64,000 bases of DNA from Microbacterium proteolyticum (lineage in GTDB: Bacteria > Actinomycetota > Actinomycetes > Actinomycetales > Microbacteriaceae), in NCBI RefSeq assembly GCF_030818075.1, contig NZ_JAUSZZ010000001.1, positions 2,666,001 through 2,730,000 of the forward strand, in the 5' to 3' direction. The notes under the pieces are model-generated. The model did no database searches. It saw nothing but the letters and a program-made list of their open reading frames with translations, and had not been told where the DNA came from. A program made the position numbers and the translations under genes. Shown here in pieces: positions 9,865 through 19,565 of this stretch (the stretch's first letter is position 1; every line of letters begins with the position of its first letter).

Positions 9865-10077
9865 TCACATCACCTGGTCTTCTTGTGCAAGCGCGGCGTG
9901 CGCGTGCGAGCAGTAGCCGGCGTGACCGGCCGCGCGCGACGCACGCCGGGTCACGGGGATCTCGCAGCGCGGTTCCGACAGCTCGCCCTGCGATCCGTAA
10001 GCACAGAGCACGTGCCTATCGAGCCGGTTCTCCATCCACGCTGATATCCGCCCCAGTGCTGGCTCGTCCTTGAGCAA
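9865..10077 (-). CDS. Possible small protein, unknown
   Basis: A 70-residue candidate starting at TTG 10077 with AGGGGGA 7 nt upstream: LLKDEPALGRISAWMENRLDRH..., then CEIPVTRRASRAAGHAGYC, then SHAHAALAQEDQVM. Composition is protein-like, unlike everything around it, with three Cys and several His that could bind metal. A TATATT hexamer at 10138-10143 on the minus strand could be its -10. Codons (ATA, TCA, AGG, GCA) are less GC-rich than in neighbours, so it may be foreign. I do not recognise it. Confidence 0.42.
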   Translation of the reverse strand: MLKDEPALGRISAWMENRLDRHVLCAYGSQGELSEPRCEIPVTRRASRAAGHAGYCSHAHAALAQEDQVM

Positions 10078-10444
10078 CGCAGTTCCCCCTTCGTCGACGG
10101 TCCGTGACGCCCCCCGGCCGGACCGCACCGGTCTCCGAATATAGAGGCCGCCTGCCGCCGCGCAGACAGGGTGTTGGCATACCTCCGAACATCGGCCCGA
10201 ACGGGGCCGTTCCGGCCGAGACGATCCACAAATGACAACGCGACAGCCGCTGAACGTGACGGGTGGGTGAGGCTCCTCGGTTGGGTGGACAGGGGTACAC
10301 ATTCCGTGACCCCTCGATCGATATAGCCCCGCTGGGCTCTCGCGTTCCCGCCTCGCGACCGCCCGCGCCCGTAGAATCGACGTCGGATGCGGAGGCGCGA
10401 GGCCGGTGACGCCGACACGCTCCACACACCCCCAGGAGGACCGC
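10078..10444. other. Gene-free stretch, promoter of the metallopeptidase operon
   Basis: About 370 bp, less GC-rich than average, with TATATT and ATATCGAT patches. No credible coding frame. TAGAAT at 10374-10379 lies about 65 nt before the metallopeptidase start and is the best -10 candidate for the clpS operon. Confidence 0.4.
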
Positions 10445-10942
10445 GTGCACGACGTCGATGACACGTACGCGCGAAGCGGTGTGAGCTCGCCGGCCCGGGC
10501 AGAGGCGGTTCGATGCGAGCCGACGGCGGATCAGGAGACGTCGGTCTTGTCGGCCTCCGGCGGGTCGCCGGCGGATGCCCCAGCTCATGGCCCCCTCGCG
10601 TTGGACGCCGACGCCTTCGAGCGTCTCGTCATCGACGAGCTCGATCGCCTCCCCGACGACATGATCGACGGGCTCGACAACGTCGTCTTCGTCGTCGAAG
10701 ACCGCCCGGAAGACGGCTCGCTCGACCTGCTGGGCCTCTACGACGGCTGGGCCCTCACCGAACGCGATCGATACGGCGTCGGCGAACTGCCGGATCGGAT
10801 CATCGTGTATCGCGAGCCGCATCTCGCCGCCTGCGCCGACGAAGACGAACTGCGCGACGAGATCCACACGACGTTGGTTCACGAGATCGCCCACTTCTAC
10901 GGCATCGACGACGAACGTCTGCACGAACTCGGGTGGGCATGA
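10445..10942 (+). CDS. Zincin-like metallopeptidase, first gene of the clpS operon
   Basis: A 165-residue member of the small zincin-like metallopeptidase family (DUF1025-like). Residues 1-55 are a disordered Ala/Ser/Pro leader. The domain follows: LALDADAFERLVIDELDRLP, VVFVVEDRP, LLGLYDG, LPDRIIVYREPHL, and the zinc site HEIAHFYGIDDERL (HExxHxxGxxD). GTG at 10445 is chosen because AGGAGGA ends 4 nt before it. The stop overlaps the clpS start in ATGA. Its place before clpS hints at a role in proteolysis, but its substrate is unknown. Confidence 0.9.
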   Translation: MHDVDDTYARSGVSSPARAEAVRCEPTADQETSVLSASGGSPADAPAHGPLALDADAFERLVIDELDRLPDDMIDGLDNVVFVVEDRPEDGSLDLLGLYDGWALTERDRYGVGELPDRIIVYREPHLAACADEDELRDEIHTTLVHEIAHFYGIDDERLHELGWA

Positions 10943-11241
10943 TGGCCGGGCTCGCCGCGCCGGAGGTCGACTCCGATATCGAGCACGACCTGTCGCGACA
11001 ATCCCCGTCGTCGTGGCAGACCGTCGTCTGGAACGATCCCGTCAACCTGATGAGCTACGTGACGCATGTCTTCCGCACCTACTTCGGTTTCGATGCCGCA
11101 ACCGCCCACCGCCTGATGCTCGCCGTACACCACGACGGTCACGCCGTGGTCGCCCGCGGGCCGCGCGAGGTGATGGAAGCCCACACCCTGGCCATGCACG
11201 ACTTCGGTCTGTGGGCCACCGTCCGGAAGGAGCCCTCGTGA
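10939..11241 (+). CDS. clpS: ATP-dependent Clp protease adaptor ClpS
   Basis: The N-degron adaptor that hands proteins with Leu/Phe/Tyr/Trp N termini to ClpAP or ClpCP. At 100 residues it is normal in length. Core motifs: WQTVVWNDPVNLMSYVTHVF (the NDPVN residues line the pocket), FGFDAATAHRLMLAVHHDGHAVVARG (His in the pocket), and EVMEAHTLAMHDFGLWATV. The ATG overlaps the preceding TGA, and its own stop overlaps the next GTG, so three genes are coupled. Confidence 0.96.
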   Translation: MMAGLAAPEVDSDIEHDLSRQSPSSWQTVVWNDPVNLMSYVTHVFRTYFGFDAATAHRLMLAVHHDGHAVVARGPREVMEAHTLAMHDFGLWATVRKEPS

Positions 11242-11720
11242 GCGAGCGGATCGTCGTTCTCGAGATCAGCGGGCTCGAGGCCCTGCACCTGGCCGGGATC
11301 GTCGGCCAATTCCGCGATCTGCTCACGGACACGCGAGCGGGAGACGATCCGGCCGTCTCCCGCCTCTCGCCTGACGCCTACCCGGACGACGCGGCCGCGA
11401 GTCGAGAGTTCCGACGCCTCACCGGGGACGACCTTCTCGACCGCCGAGGACAGGATGCCGAGACGGTGCTGCGAACGCTCGGCATCGACGGCGCGGACCT
11501 CGGCGAGGGCAGCGATCCCGATGCCACCATCGCCGTTGCACTCGGAGAGGGCGAGGCGTTGGCCTGGATGCGGACCCTCGCGGCGGTCCGTCTCGTTCTC
11601 GCCACCCGGCTCGGCATCCGGACGGAGGACGATCATCAGCCCGACGACCCGCGGTTCGGTCTCTACGACTGGATCGGTTACCGCCTCGACGGGTTGATGA
11701 CCGCGCTCGACCGTCCCTGA
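11238..11720 (+). CDS. DUF2017 family protein
   Basis: A 160-residue acidic soluble protein matching the DUF2017 family, which in actinobacteria nearly always follows clpS; function is undetermined. The N-terminal part (GLEALHLAGIVGQFRDLL) and C-terminal part (GEALAWMRTLAAVRLVLATRLGI, then YDWIGYRLDGLMTAL) are helical. GTG at 11238 shares GTGA with the clpS stop. The gene ends inside a bidirectional terminator. Confidence 0.88.
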   Translation: MSERIVVLEISGLEALHLAGIVGQFRDLLTDTRAGDDPAVSRLSPDAYPDDAAASREFRRLTGDDLLDRRGQDAETVLRTLGIDGADLGEGSDPDATIAVALGEGEALAWMRTLAAVRLVLATRLGIRTEDDHQPDDPRFGLYDWIGYRLDGLMTALDRP

Positions 11721-11745
11721 CGCCGGCTCATCCGGGCGGCGTCAG
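11717..11745. terminator. Bidirectional terminator between convergent genes
   Basis: CTGACGCCG (11717-11725) pairs with CGGCGTCAG (11737-11745). The two arms contain the stop codons of the rightward DUF2017 gene and the leftward kinase gene, so one hairpin closes both transcripts. Confidence 0.65.
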
Positions 11746-12335
11746 GGGATGCGCACCACGACCGACGCGAGGGCGACGGGGCCATGCGCCGCGATGTGCG
11801 CGTCCTCCTGGCGTGCCCACCGGTCCCAATGCGGCCGGTAGGTGTCCCCATCGCGGTCGAGTGCCCGGACTCGGCGCGAATCGCGCGGCGAGTCGACCCA
11901 GACCGCGACATCCGCCAGCCGTGCCACCTCCGGGGTGAGCAGTCCCGCCCCCTCGACCACCAGAGGCAGCGACGGGTCCACGGAGTGGGCCTCGGCGCGC
12001 GCGTCCGCCTCCCAGTCCCAGCGCTGCCAGACGCCGATCAGGCCGCGGGCGTGCGGGCGCAGGATGGATTCCCTCGCGTACACCACCCCGTCCGCGAGGC
12101 CGTCCCAGCCCGGGTACACGTCATCCAGCGCGACGAGCTGCACACGACCGTTCCCGGGCCACCCAGCCACCAGGCGACGTGCGAGGGAGCTCTTCCCTGC
12201 TCCGCTGCGGCCGTCGATCACGACGACGGGGTTGGGTGCCCCGACCGCGACGATGCGCGCCGACACCGCAGCCAGGGCTGCGGCGAGGGCGTCGTCGACC
12301 GGGTCCGCGTTACTTCTTGAGGGCGCGGATGACAC
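11742..12335 (-). CDS. P-loop kinase-like ATPase, uridine-kinase fold
   Basis: About 197 residues. VVIDGRSGAGKSSLARRL is a Walker A; LVALDDVYPGWDGLADG resembles the nucleotide-kinase Walker B/substrate loop; LPLVVEGAGLLTP and VAVWVDSPRDSRRVRALDRDGDTYRPHWDRWARQE complete a uridine/phosphoribulokinase-like fold with an Arg-rich lid. The substrate is unknown. GTG at 12335 overlaps the upstream stop by 26 nt; GTG at 12266 is an alternative that removes about 23 residues. The first was chosen because the helix DDALAAALAAVSARI looks native. Probably co-transcribed with the GerW-like gene. Confidence 0.8.
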   Translation of the reverse strand: MSSAPSRSNADPVDDALAAALAAVSARIVAVGAPNPVVVIDGRSGAGKSSLARRLVAGWPGNGRVQLVALDDVYPGWDGLADGVVYARESILRPHARGLIGVWQRWDWEADARAEAHSVDPSLPLVVEGAGLLTPEVARLADVAVWVDSPRDSRRVRALDRDGDTYRPHWDRWARQEDAHIAAHGPVALASVVVRIP

Positions 12336-12630
12336 GGCTGAGGGCGCGACCGGCGACCCAGACGAACGGGATGCCGACGGCCAGCAGCGACACGAGGTTC
12401 GGGTCGAAGCGCAGATCGTCGCCACGGCGGATGTAAGCGCCGAGTGGCAGCGTGTAGCCCCCGCCACCGCCGCCGCCATTACCCTGCTCGTCGGATCCGC
12501 CGCCGTAACCGGCCCAGACGAGAGCGACGGGCACGATGCGCACGCCGTCGACGTCCTGCTGCTCGCCATAGGCGGCGGTGACGCCGAAGCTGGTGGACTG
12601 CTTGCCGAGTTCCAGTGCGATGTTGGGCAT
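12310..12630 (-). CDS. GerW/YtfJ-like protein
   Basis: A 106-residue protein. GVTAAYGEQQDVDGVRIVPV, then ALVWAGYGGGSDEQG and a run of Gly, match the GerW (YtfJ) signature found in a Bacillus spore protein and in many non-sporulating actinobacteria, where its role is unknown. A C-terminal hydrophobic segment (LVSLLAVGIPFVWVAGRAL) ending in Lys/Arg suggests membrane association. ATG at 12630 has TACGGT 6 nt upstream (leaderless). Confidence 0.82.
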   Translation of the reverse strand: MPNIALELGKQSTSFGVTAAYGEQQDVDGVRIVPVALVWAGYGGGSDEQGNGGGGGGGYTLPLGAYIRRGDDLRFDPNLVSLLAVGIPFVWVAGRALSRVIRALKK

Positions 12631-12826
12631 GTCCCCACCGTAGCCCTCCGGCCACGGAGCCGCAGGGTGTTGCGCGGGCACGGCTGCACGTGCCACGACG
12701 GCATCGGCCGCGGATGCGGGCGCGTGATGGTGCAGCTGCGGTCGAGCTGTCCTCCCGCGGGCGTCGCCGGCGCGGACGCACGTGGCATCTCGACACAGCC
12801 CCGGAGGCGAGCAGCGCGGCGGCCGG

Positions 12827-14093
12827 TCAGTGGTCGTACGACGGGCGCGGATTGGTCGGCAGCGCTCCCCCGCCCCGCGACGGGCCCAGCAGCGAGCCTC
12901 GGGTGACCGCCCCGCGACCGAACCGCTCGGCAGCGCCGTCGAGCGCGCCCTCGACCCGTCGCCACTCGGCGTCGTCGTCCCACAGCGTGGCCGCCATCGC
13001 AGCCGGCCGCAGCTTCTCTCCGCGCACGCCCACGAGCCGCACGGGCCTGGCGTCTGTCGATGGAGTCGAACAGCTCGATCGCCGCGTCACCGATGCGCTG
13101 TCCGACGGACGTCGGCTCTCTCAGCGTGCGCGAGCGGCTCAGCGTGGTGAAGTCGGAGAAGCGCACCTTGATCGAGATGGTGGACGCCTCGTACTGCTGG
13201 CGACGCAGGCGCGCGCCGACGCGGTCGGCCAGCCGCCGCAGCTCGACGTGGAGCGTCGGCGTGTCGGAGATGTCCGTGTGGAAGGTCTCTTCGTGCCCGA
13301 CGCTCTTCTCTGACCGCCCCGTATGCACCTCGCGGGCGTCGATGCCGCGCGAAAGATGCCAGATGCGCTCCCCCATCGCCGTGCCCAGCACCTGGTCGAG
13401 GGCGTGACGCGGGGTGTCGAGGATGTCGGACACGAGACGAATCCCCCGTGCCTCGAGCGCCTCCGCGGCTTTCGGGCCCACGCCCCACAACGCCCGAACG
13501 GACCGCGGCCGGAGGAACGCCTCGGTATCGGCCGCCGCCACGACCAGCAGTCCGTCGGGCTTCGAGATGGTGGACGCCATCTTCGCGACGTGCTTGGTCG
13601 CCGCCACTCCGATGCTGCAAGTCAATCCCGTCTCGGCCTTGACCCGCGCGCGCAGGTCGCGGGCGATGGTGCCGGGGCTCCCCCACAGGCGCCGCGCGCC
13701 GCGGACGTCGAGGAAGGCTTCGTCGATCGAGAGCGGCTCGACCAGCGGCGTGACGCCGTGGAAGATCGCCATGACCTGCTGCGACATTTCGGTGTACCGA
13801 CTGTACGGCGGGTTGACGACGATCGCCGTCGGACACAGGCGCAACGCGATCGACACCGGCATGGCCGACTTCACGCCGTAGCGCCGCGCCTCGTACGACG
13901 CGCTCGAGACCACACCGCGGCCCTGGGATCCGCCGATGATCAACGGCTTGCCGGCGAGCGACGGGTCGTCGAGCACAGCCACCGAGGCGAAGAAGGCGTC
14001 CATGTCGACGTGGAGGATCCCGGTGCCCGTGTCGTCGGCGTCGGCGCGCGAGACGATGCGCCCCGTACCGTCACCGCGTCCCATGGCATCCAT
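12827..14093 (-). pseudogene. dinB: DNA polymerase IV (DinB), single-base frameshift
   Basis: Y-family translesion polymerase. The first 345 or so codons are intact: HVDMDAFFASV and SIDEAFLDV supply the catalytic acids, then CSIGVAATKHVAKMAS and LWGVGPKAAEAL (HhH). Within the little-finger domain, after AAIELFDSID, the frame breaks near 13050-13060. The correct C terminus (ARPVRLVGVRGEKLRPA... to PRPSYDH) is in another frame. Removing one base from GACAGAC restores a 421-residue DinB. Unrepaired, the frame reads on for hundreds of codons through the next genes. It may be a real mutation or a sequence error. ATG 14093 follows GGAGG. Confidence 0.85.
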
Positions 14094-14286
14094 TCTTCCA
14101 GCGACCTCCGACATCGGGCCGGTGGATGCCGCTCGCGCAGACGCACGCACACCGATCTGCACGATCTCGGAGGTGGACGCACCTGGGCGACCGGGACTGT
14201 GCAGATCACTGAGGTTGCGCAGACCAGGAGGGACTCCGCGCGCGCCCGAGCCGAACGCATCGCCCCGGGATACGGCGGACGAACGA

Positions 14287-14334
14287 CGGATGCCACGACC
14301 CGAGCCGCAGCAGGCGGCCAGGTCGTGGCATCCG
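14287..14334 (-). terminator. Terminator of the gatCAB operon
   Basis: CGGATGCCACGACC (14287-14300) pairs perfectly with GGTCGTGGCATCCG (14321-14334) around a 20-nt loop. It lies 8 nt beyond the gatB stop. The arms again contain the GGATGCC/GGCATCC pair. Confidence 0.7.
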
Positions 14335-14341
14335 GTGTCGC

Positions 14342-15859
14342 TTACTGGGCGGCGGCGCGCTCCAGCACGAGCTCTCGCACGCGCGCGGCGTCCGCCTGAC
14401 CCTTCATCGCCTTCATGACGGCGCCGATCACGGCTCCGGCGGCCTGCACCTTGCCGTCACGGATCTTCGCGAGCACGTCGGGCTGTGCGGCGAGGGCCGT
14501 ATCGATCGCGGCGATGAGCGCACCGTCGTCGGAGACGACCGCGAGACCGCGGGCGTCGACGACCTCCTGCGGGGTGCCCTCGCCGGCGATGACACCCTCG
14601 AGCACCTGGCGCGCGAGCTTGTCGGTGAGGGTTCCGGCGTCGACGAGCTGCTGCAGGGCCGCGACGTTCTGCGGAGACACGAGGTCTTCGGCGTCGCGCT
14701 CCTGGGCGTTGGCCACACGGGTGATCTCACCCGTCCACCACTTGCGAGCAGCGGCCGGAGCGGCGCCCGCGGCGATCGTCTCGGCGACGGCGTCCAGCAG
14801 ACCGCCGTTGGCGACGTCCTGGAACTCCAGATCGGTGAAGCCCCACTCGGCCTTGAGACGACGGCGACGAGCGGCAGGCTGCTCGGGAAGCGCCGCACGC
14901 AGCTCCTCGATCAGCTCGGGCGCGGGGACGACCGGCAGCAGGTCGGGCTCCGGGAAGTAGCGGTAGTCGTCGGCATCCGACTTCGGGCGACCCGGGGAGG
15001 TGCGCCCGGTGTCCTCGTGCCAGTGACGGGTCTCCTGGGTGATGGTGCCACCCTTCGCGAGGATCGCCGCCTGCCGCTGGATCTCGTACCGCACGGCGCG
15101 CTCGACCGAGCGCATCGAGTTGACGTTCTTCGTCTCGGTGCGGGTGCCGAGCTTCTCCTGGCCGCGCGGGCGCAACGACACGTTCGCGTCGCAGCGCAGG
15201 TTGCCGCGCTCGAGCTTCGCCTCGGAGATGCCGAGGGCCCGGACGATGTCGCGGATCGTGGCGACGTAGGCCTTGGCCAGATCGGGAGCCGAGTGCTCCG
15301 CGCCGAAGATCGGCTTGGTGACGATCTCGACCAGGGGCACGCCCGCACGGTTGTAGTCGACCAGCGAGTACTCCGCGCCCTGGATGCGGCCCGTGGAGCC
15401 GCCCATGTGGGTGAGCTTGCCGGCATCCTCTTCCATGTGCGCGCGCTCGATGGGGACCGTGACGATCGTCCCGTCGGCGAGTTCGACCTCGACCGAGCCC
15501 TCGAAGGCGATCGGCTCGTCATACTGCGAGATCTGATAGTTCTTGCCCAGGTCGGGGTAGAAGTAGTTCTTCCGTGCGAACCTGCTGGATGCCGCGATCG
15601 AGCAGCCGAGGGCGAGGCCCAGGCTGATCGACGAGCGGATCGCCTCGGCGTTCACAACCGGGAGCGCGCCGGGCAGACCCATGTCGACCGGGGCAACGAG
15701 CGTGTTCGGCTCGGCGCCGTGGTTCGCGTCGTTGGCGGGGTTGGGCGCGGAGGAGAACATCTTCGTCGCGGTGTTCAGCTCGACGTGCACCTCGAAACCG
15801 AGGACCGGCTCGAACATCTCGAGCGCCTCGTCGAAGTCCATGAGTGCGTCTTTCGCCAT
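14342..15859 (-). CDS. gatB: Asp/Glu-tRNA amidotransferase subunit B
   Basis: A 505-residue subunit that binds misacylated Glu-tRNA-Gln or Asp-tRNA-Asn and activates it for amidation with ammonia from GatA. Visible: [18 protein letters not shown] at the N terminus, the kinase core segment [64 protein letters not shown], and the C-terminal YqeY-like helical tail ([27 protein letters not shown]). ATG at 15859 shares its A with the gatA stop (TGATG). Last gene of gatC-gatA-gatB. Confidence 0.97.
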   Translation of the reverse strand: MAKDALMDFDEALEMFEPVLGFEVHVELNTATKMFSSAPNPANDANHGAEPNTLVAPVDMGLPGALPVVNAEAIRSSISLGLALGCSIAASSRFARKNYFYPDLGKNYQISQYDEPIAFEGSVEVELADGTIVTVPIERAHMEEDAGKLTHMGGSTGRIQGAEYSLVDYNRAGVPLVEIVTKPIFGAEHSAPDLAKAYVATIRDIVRALGISEAKLERGNLRCDANVSLRPRGQEKLGTRTETKNVNSMRSVERAVRYEIQRQAAILAKGGTITQETRHWHEDTGRTSPGRPKSDADDYRYFPEPDLLPVVPAPELIEELRAALPEQPAARRRRLKAEWGFTDLEFQDVANGGLLDAVAETIAAGAAPAAARKWWTGEITRVANAQERDAEDLVSPQNVAALQQLVDAGTLTDKLARQVLEGVIAGEGTPQEVVDARGLAVVSDDGALIAAIDTALAAQPDVLAKIRDGKVQAAGAVIGAVMKAMKGQADAARVRELVLERAAAQ

Positions 15860-17379
15860 CAGAGCGACGCTCCGTTCGTGAGAGAGGGGGCCTTGTCGAG
15901 CAGGGGGCCGCCCCACTGGTCGACGAGCACGGCCTCCAGGGCCGCGCCGACGCGGTACAGACGCGCGTCTTCACGGGCGGGGGCGAGGAACTGGATGCCG
16001 ACGGGCAGGCCGTCTTCGTCCGCGAGACCGCTCGGGATCGAGATGCCCGGGACACCGGCGAGGTTCGCGGGGATCGTGGTGATGTCGTTGAGGTACATCT
16101 GCAGCGGGTCGTCGATCTTCTCCCCCAGGCGGAACGCCGTGGTGGGCGCCGAGGGGGTCGCGATGACGTCGACCTGCGCGAACGCGGCGTCGAAGTCCTG
16201 CTGGATGAGCGTGCGGACCTTCTGCGCGCTGCCGTAGTACGCGTCGTAGTACCCGGCCGACAGGGCGTAGGTTCCCAGGATGATGCGGCGCTTGACCTCG
16301 GGGCCGAACCCGGCGTCGCGCGTGGTCGCCATGACGTTCTCGACCGTGGGGGTGCCCTGCGGCGTCACACGGAGGCCGAAGCGCACCGAGTCGAACTTCG
16401 CCAGGTTGCTCGACGCCTCGGCGGGGAGGATGAGGTAGTAGGCGGCGACGCCGTACTCGAAGTGCGGGGCGCTGATCTCGACGATCTCCGCGCCCTGCTC
16501 CTCCATGGCGGCGAGAGCCGCGCGGAACGAGGCGGTGACGCCCGACTGGAAGCCGGTGCCGTCGAGCTCGCGCACGACGCCCACCTTCAGGCCCTTCAGC
16601 ACGCGACCGGTCGCGCCCTCGCGGGCAGCGGCGGCGAACGACGGCCAGGCGTCGGTCAGCGATGTCGAGTCGTTGACGTCGTGGCCGCCGATGACGTCGT
16701 GCAGCAGCCCCGCGTCGAGCACGGTGCGGGTGACCGGGCCGACCTGATCCAGGCTGGACGCCAGGGCGATCGCGCCGTAGCGACTCACCCCGCCGTAGGT
16801 GGGCTTGACGCCGACCGTGCCCGTGACGTGCGCGGGCTGCCGGATCGACCCGCCGGTGTCGGAGCCGAGAGCCAGCGGCGCTTCGAACGCCGCCACGGCG
16901 GCGGCCGAACCGCCGCCCGAGCCGCCGGGGATGCGGTCCAGATCCCAGGGATTGCGCGTGGGGCCGTACGCCGAGAACTCGGTGGAGGAGCCCATGGCGA
17001 ACTCGTCCATGTTCGTCTTGCCGAGCGGCACCAGTCCCGCGGCGCGCGAGCGCGCGACGACCGTGGCGTCGTAGGGCGACATGTACCCCTCGAGGATCTT
17101 CGATCCGCTGGTGGAGGGCATGTCGGTGGTGACGAGCACGTCCTTCACCGCGAGCGGGACGCCGGCGAGTTCGTGCAGCTGCTCACCGGCCGCACGACGG
17201 CGGTCGATGTCGGCGGCGGCCTCGAGGGCGTGGTCGCTGACGTGGAGGAAGGCGTGCACGTCACCGTCGACGGCGGCGATGCGGTCGAGGTGCGCCTGCG
17301 TCGCCTCGACGCTCGACACCTCGTTCTTCGCCAGCGCGGCGGCGAGGTCGGCGGCGCTCAGGCGGGTGAGATCGGTCAC
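15859..17379 (-). CDS. gatA: Asp/Glu-tRNA amidotransferase subunit A
   Basis: A 506-residue amidase-signature enzyme that hydrolyses glutamine and channels ammonia to GatB. The Ser-cisSer-Lys triad is in [21 protein letters not shown] (Lys) and [32 protein letters not shown], split here as [16 protein letters not shown] and [15 protein letters not shown]. The [13 protein letters not shown] loop is standard. GTG at 17379 overlaps the gatC stop in GTGA. Confidence 0.97.
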   Translation of the reverse strand: MTDLTRLSAADLAAALAKNEVSSVEATQAHLDRIAAVDGDVHAFLHVSDHALEAAADIDRRRAAGEQLHELAGVPLAVKDVLVTTDMPSTSGSKILEGYMSPYDATVVARSRAAGLVPLGKTNMDEFAMGSSTEFSAYGPTRNPWDLDRIPGGSGGGSAAAVAAFEAPLALGSDTGGSIRQPAHVTGTVGVKPTYGGVSRYGAIALASSLDQVGPVTRTVLDAGLLHDVIGGHDVNDSTSLTDAWPSFAAAAREGATGRVLKGLKVGVVRELDGTGFQSGVTASFRAALAAMEEQGAEIVEISAPHFEYGVAAYYLILPAEASSNLAKFDSVRFGLRVTPQGTPTVENVMATTRDAGFGPEVKRRIILGTYALSAGYYDAYYGSAQKVRTLIQQDFDAAFAQVDVIATPSAPTTAFRLGEKIDDPLQMYLNDITTIPANLAGVPGISIPSGLADEDGLPVGIQFLAPAREDARLYRVGAALEAVLVDQWGGPLLDKAPSLTNGASL

Positions 17380-17675
17380 TGTTCCTCCCCCAGGATCGCG
17401 GTCACGCGGAATCGGCCGTCGGCCTGATCGGGTGCGTTCTGCAGCACCTGCTCTCGGGTGAGTTGCGGCTGCACGACATCGGGACGGAAGACGTTCTCGA
17501 GCGGGATCGGGTGGCTCGTGGCCACGACGTCGGGGGTCGCCACCTCGGACACCTTCGCGATGTTGTCGACGATGGCATCCAACTGGCCGGTGAGGCTCTG
17601 GACCTCCTCGTCGCTCAACTGGATCCGGGCGAGCACACCGAGATGGCGCACGAGATCGGGAGTGATTTCAGACAC
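17376..17675 (-). CDS. gatC: Asp/Glu-tRNA amidotransferase subunit C
   Basis: The 99-residue belt subunit that stabilises GatA-GatB. It shows the family pattern: [36 protein letters not shown], then [33 protein letters not shown]. Two starts are possible: ATG 17678 or GTG 17675. TAGAAT at 17682-17687 places the predicted transcription start on the GTG, so the GTG is preferred and the operon mRNA is leaderless. Confidence 0.94.
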   Translation of the reverse strand: MSEITPDLVRHLGVLARIQLSDEEVQSLTGQLDAIVDNIAKVSEVATPDVVATSHPIPLENVFRPDVVQPQLTREQVLQNAPDQADGRFRVTAILGEEQ

Positions 17676-17791
17676 CATCCGATTCTAGTTCGCGCGTCGT
17701 GGACGCCTCGGACGGGACGGGGGTGCACGAGCGTGCGGAGGGCTGTGGACAAGCCCTCCGGTGCCAGAACTCCACGCCGTAGGCTGGCCGG

Positions 17792-19471
17792 GTGACGAGC
17801 TTCGATCCGCCGCGACCCTGGACCTCGAGCTACGCCGCGGGGGTGCCCGATGACCTGCCACCGCAGAGCGGTTCGCTCATCGACATCGTCGACGCCTCCG
17901 TGCGCGACTACCCGAACGCCCCGGCCCTGCAGTTCTTCGGACGCGAGACGACGTATACCGAACTGTCCGGCCAGATCGCGCGCGCGGCCGCTTTCCTGCA
18001 GGCGCACGGGGTGCGGGCGGGCGATCCCGTCGCGATCGTGCTGCCCAACTGCCCCCAGCACATCGTGGCCTTCTACGCGGTGCTCCGGCTCGGGGCCGTG
18101 GTCGTCGAGCACAATCCGCTCTACACCCCGCGAGAGCTGCGAAAGCAGTTCGAAGACCACGGAGCGAAGCACGCGATCGTCTGGAGCAAGGTCGTGGCGA
18201 GCGTGCAGGAGTTCCCCGCCGACCTCCGCGTCGACACCCTCGTATCCGTCGACGTCACCACGGCGATGCCATGGGCGACGCGACTCGCGCTCCGTCTTCC
18301 GGTGGCGAAGGCGCGGGAGTCCCGGGCGGCGCTGCACGCCAAGACGAGAGGCGCGACCGCCTGGATCGACATCGTCCGTCACCCGCCCCTCGCGCCGTCG
18401 CACCCTCGGCCGGCGGCGGGAGACCTCGCCATCATCCAGTACACGAGCGGGACGACGGGCACTCCCAAGGGTGCGATGCTCACGCACGCCAACCTTCTCG
18501 CCAACGCGGCCCAAGCGCGGGCGTGGGTCCCCCAGATCGTCCGCGGCGAGGGGTGCGTGGTGTATGCGGTGCTGCCGATGTTCCATGCGTACGGCCTCAC
18601 GCTGTGTCTGACGTTCGCGATGTCGATGGGCGCGCGCCTGGTGCTCTTCCCCAAGTTCGACCCCGACCTCGTGCTCGCGGTGACGAAGAAGCACCCCGCG
18701 ACCTTCCTGCCGCTCGTTCCGCCCATCGCCGACCGTCTGCTGACGGCCGCGCAGGAGAAGGGCGTGTCGCTGGCGGGCACCCGGGTGGCCATCTCCGGCG
18801 CCATGGCTCTGCCCCATGATCTCGTCGTGCCGTTCGAGGAGGCCACGGGCGGCTACCTCGTCGAGGGGTACGGCCTGAGCGAATGCTCTCCGGTCCTGAT
18901 GGCGAACCCGGTGGCCGACAACCGCGTCGCCGGAACGGTCGGTCTGCCGCTCCCGGGTACGGAATGCCGCGTCGTCGACCCTGATGACCCGGTGAAAGAC
19001 GTGGAACGCGGCGAGTTGCTCGTCCGGGGCCCGCAGGTGTTCCGCGGGTACTACGGCAAGCCGGAGGAGACGGCGGCCGTCTTCGTGGACGACTGGTTCC
19101 GCACCGGTGACATCGTCACGATCGACGACGCCGGCTTCGTGCGCATCGTCGACCGCATCAAAGAACTCATCATCACCGGCGGCTTCAATGTCGCTCCCAC
19201 CGAAGTCGAGAGCGTGCTGCGCCAGCATCCGTCCGTCGTCGACGTGGCTGTCGTCGGCCTGCCCAGTGAGCACTCGGGTGAGGAGGTCGTGGCGGCGGTC
19301 GTGCCGACCGACCCCGACACGTTCGATGCCGAGGCTGTGCGGGCGTACTCGCGCGGCATCCTGACGCCGTACAAAGTGCCGAAGCATCTCGTGGTGGTCG
19401 ATGATCTCCCACGCTCGCTCATCGGAAAGGTGCTGCGGCGTCAGGTGCGCGACCGGTTGCTGTCCGAGTGA
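17792..19471 (+). CDS. Long-chain acyl-CoA synthetase (FadD-like)
   Basis: A 559-residue ANL-family adenylate-forming ligase that activates fatty acids with ATP and CoA. Motifs: P-loop YTSGTTGTPKGAMLTHANL, VLPMFHAYGL, YGLSECSP (A5), DWFRTGDIVTIDD (A7), IVDRIKELIITGGFNVAPTEVE (A8 hinge), and catalytic Lys in LPRSLIGKVLRRQVRD. No membrane segment. GTG at 17792 has TAGGCT exactly 6 nt upstream and no ribosome site, so a leaderless start is likely. It stands alone between gatC (divergent) and a lipoprotein gene. Chain-length preference cannot be read from sequence. Confidence 0.92.
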   Translation: MTSFDPPRPWTSSYAAGVPDDLPPQSGSLIDIVDASVRDYPNAPALQFFGRETTYTELSGQIARAAAFLQAHGVRAGDPVAIVLPNCPQHIVAFYAVLRLGAVVVEHNPLYTPRELRKQFEDHGAKHAIVWSKVVASVQEFPADLRVDTLVSVDVTTAMPWATRLALRLPVAKARESRAALHAKTRGATAWIDIVRHPPLAPSHPRPAAGDLAIIQYTSGTTGTPKGAMLTHANLLANAAQARAWVPQIVRGEGCVVYAVLPMFHAYGLTLCLTFAMSMGARLVLFPKFDPDLVLAVTKKHPATFLPLVPPIADRLLTAAQEKGVSLAGTRVAISGAMALPHDLVVPFEEATGGYLVEGYGLSECSPVLMANPVADNRVAGTVGLPLPGTECRVVDPDDPVKDVERGELLVRGPQVFRGYYGKPEETAAVFVDDWFRTGDIVTIDDAGFVRIVDRIKELIITGGFNVAPTEVESVLRQHPSVVDVAVVGLPSEHSGEEVVAAVVPTDPDTFDAEAVRAYSRGILTPYKVPKHLVVVDDLPRSLIGKVLRRQVRDRLLSE

Positions 19472-19565
19472 AGCGGAGTCGGCAGGGCACCCCCGGACGA
19501 TCCGGCCGTCTCGGTACGGTGAGGTGACCGGGCGCCCTGCGCCTCGACCAGACCTGGGGGAACTC

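Noticed and set aside
9357..10444. Prophage or island attachment site at tRNA-His
   Set aside because: No second copy of the tRNA 3' end and no integrase or its remnant could be found in the window.
11742..14162. A single 806-codon protein combining DinB and a kinase
   Set aside because: The junction is an artefact of the dinB frameshift; the middle third is out-of-frame Arg/Pro/Ser-rich sequence over a GerW-like gene.
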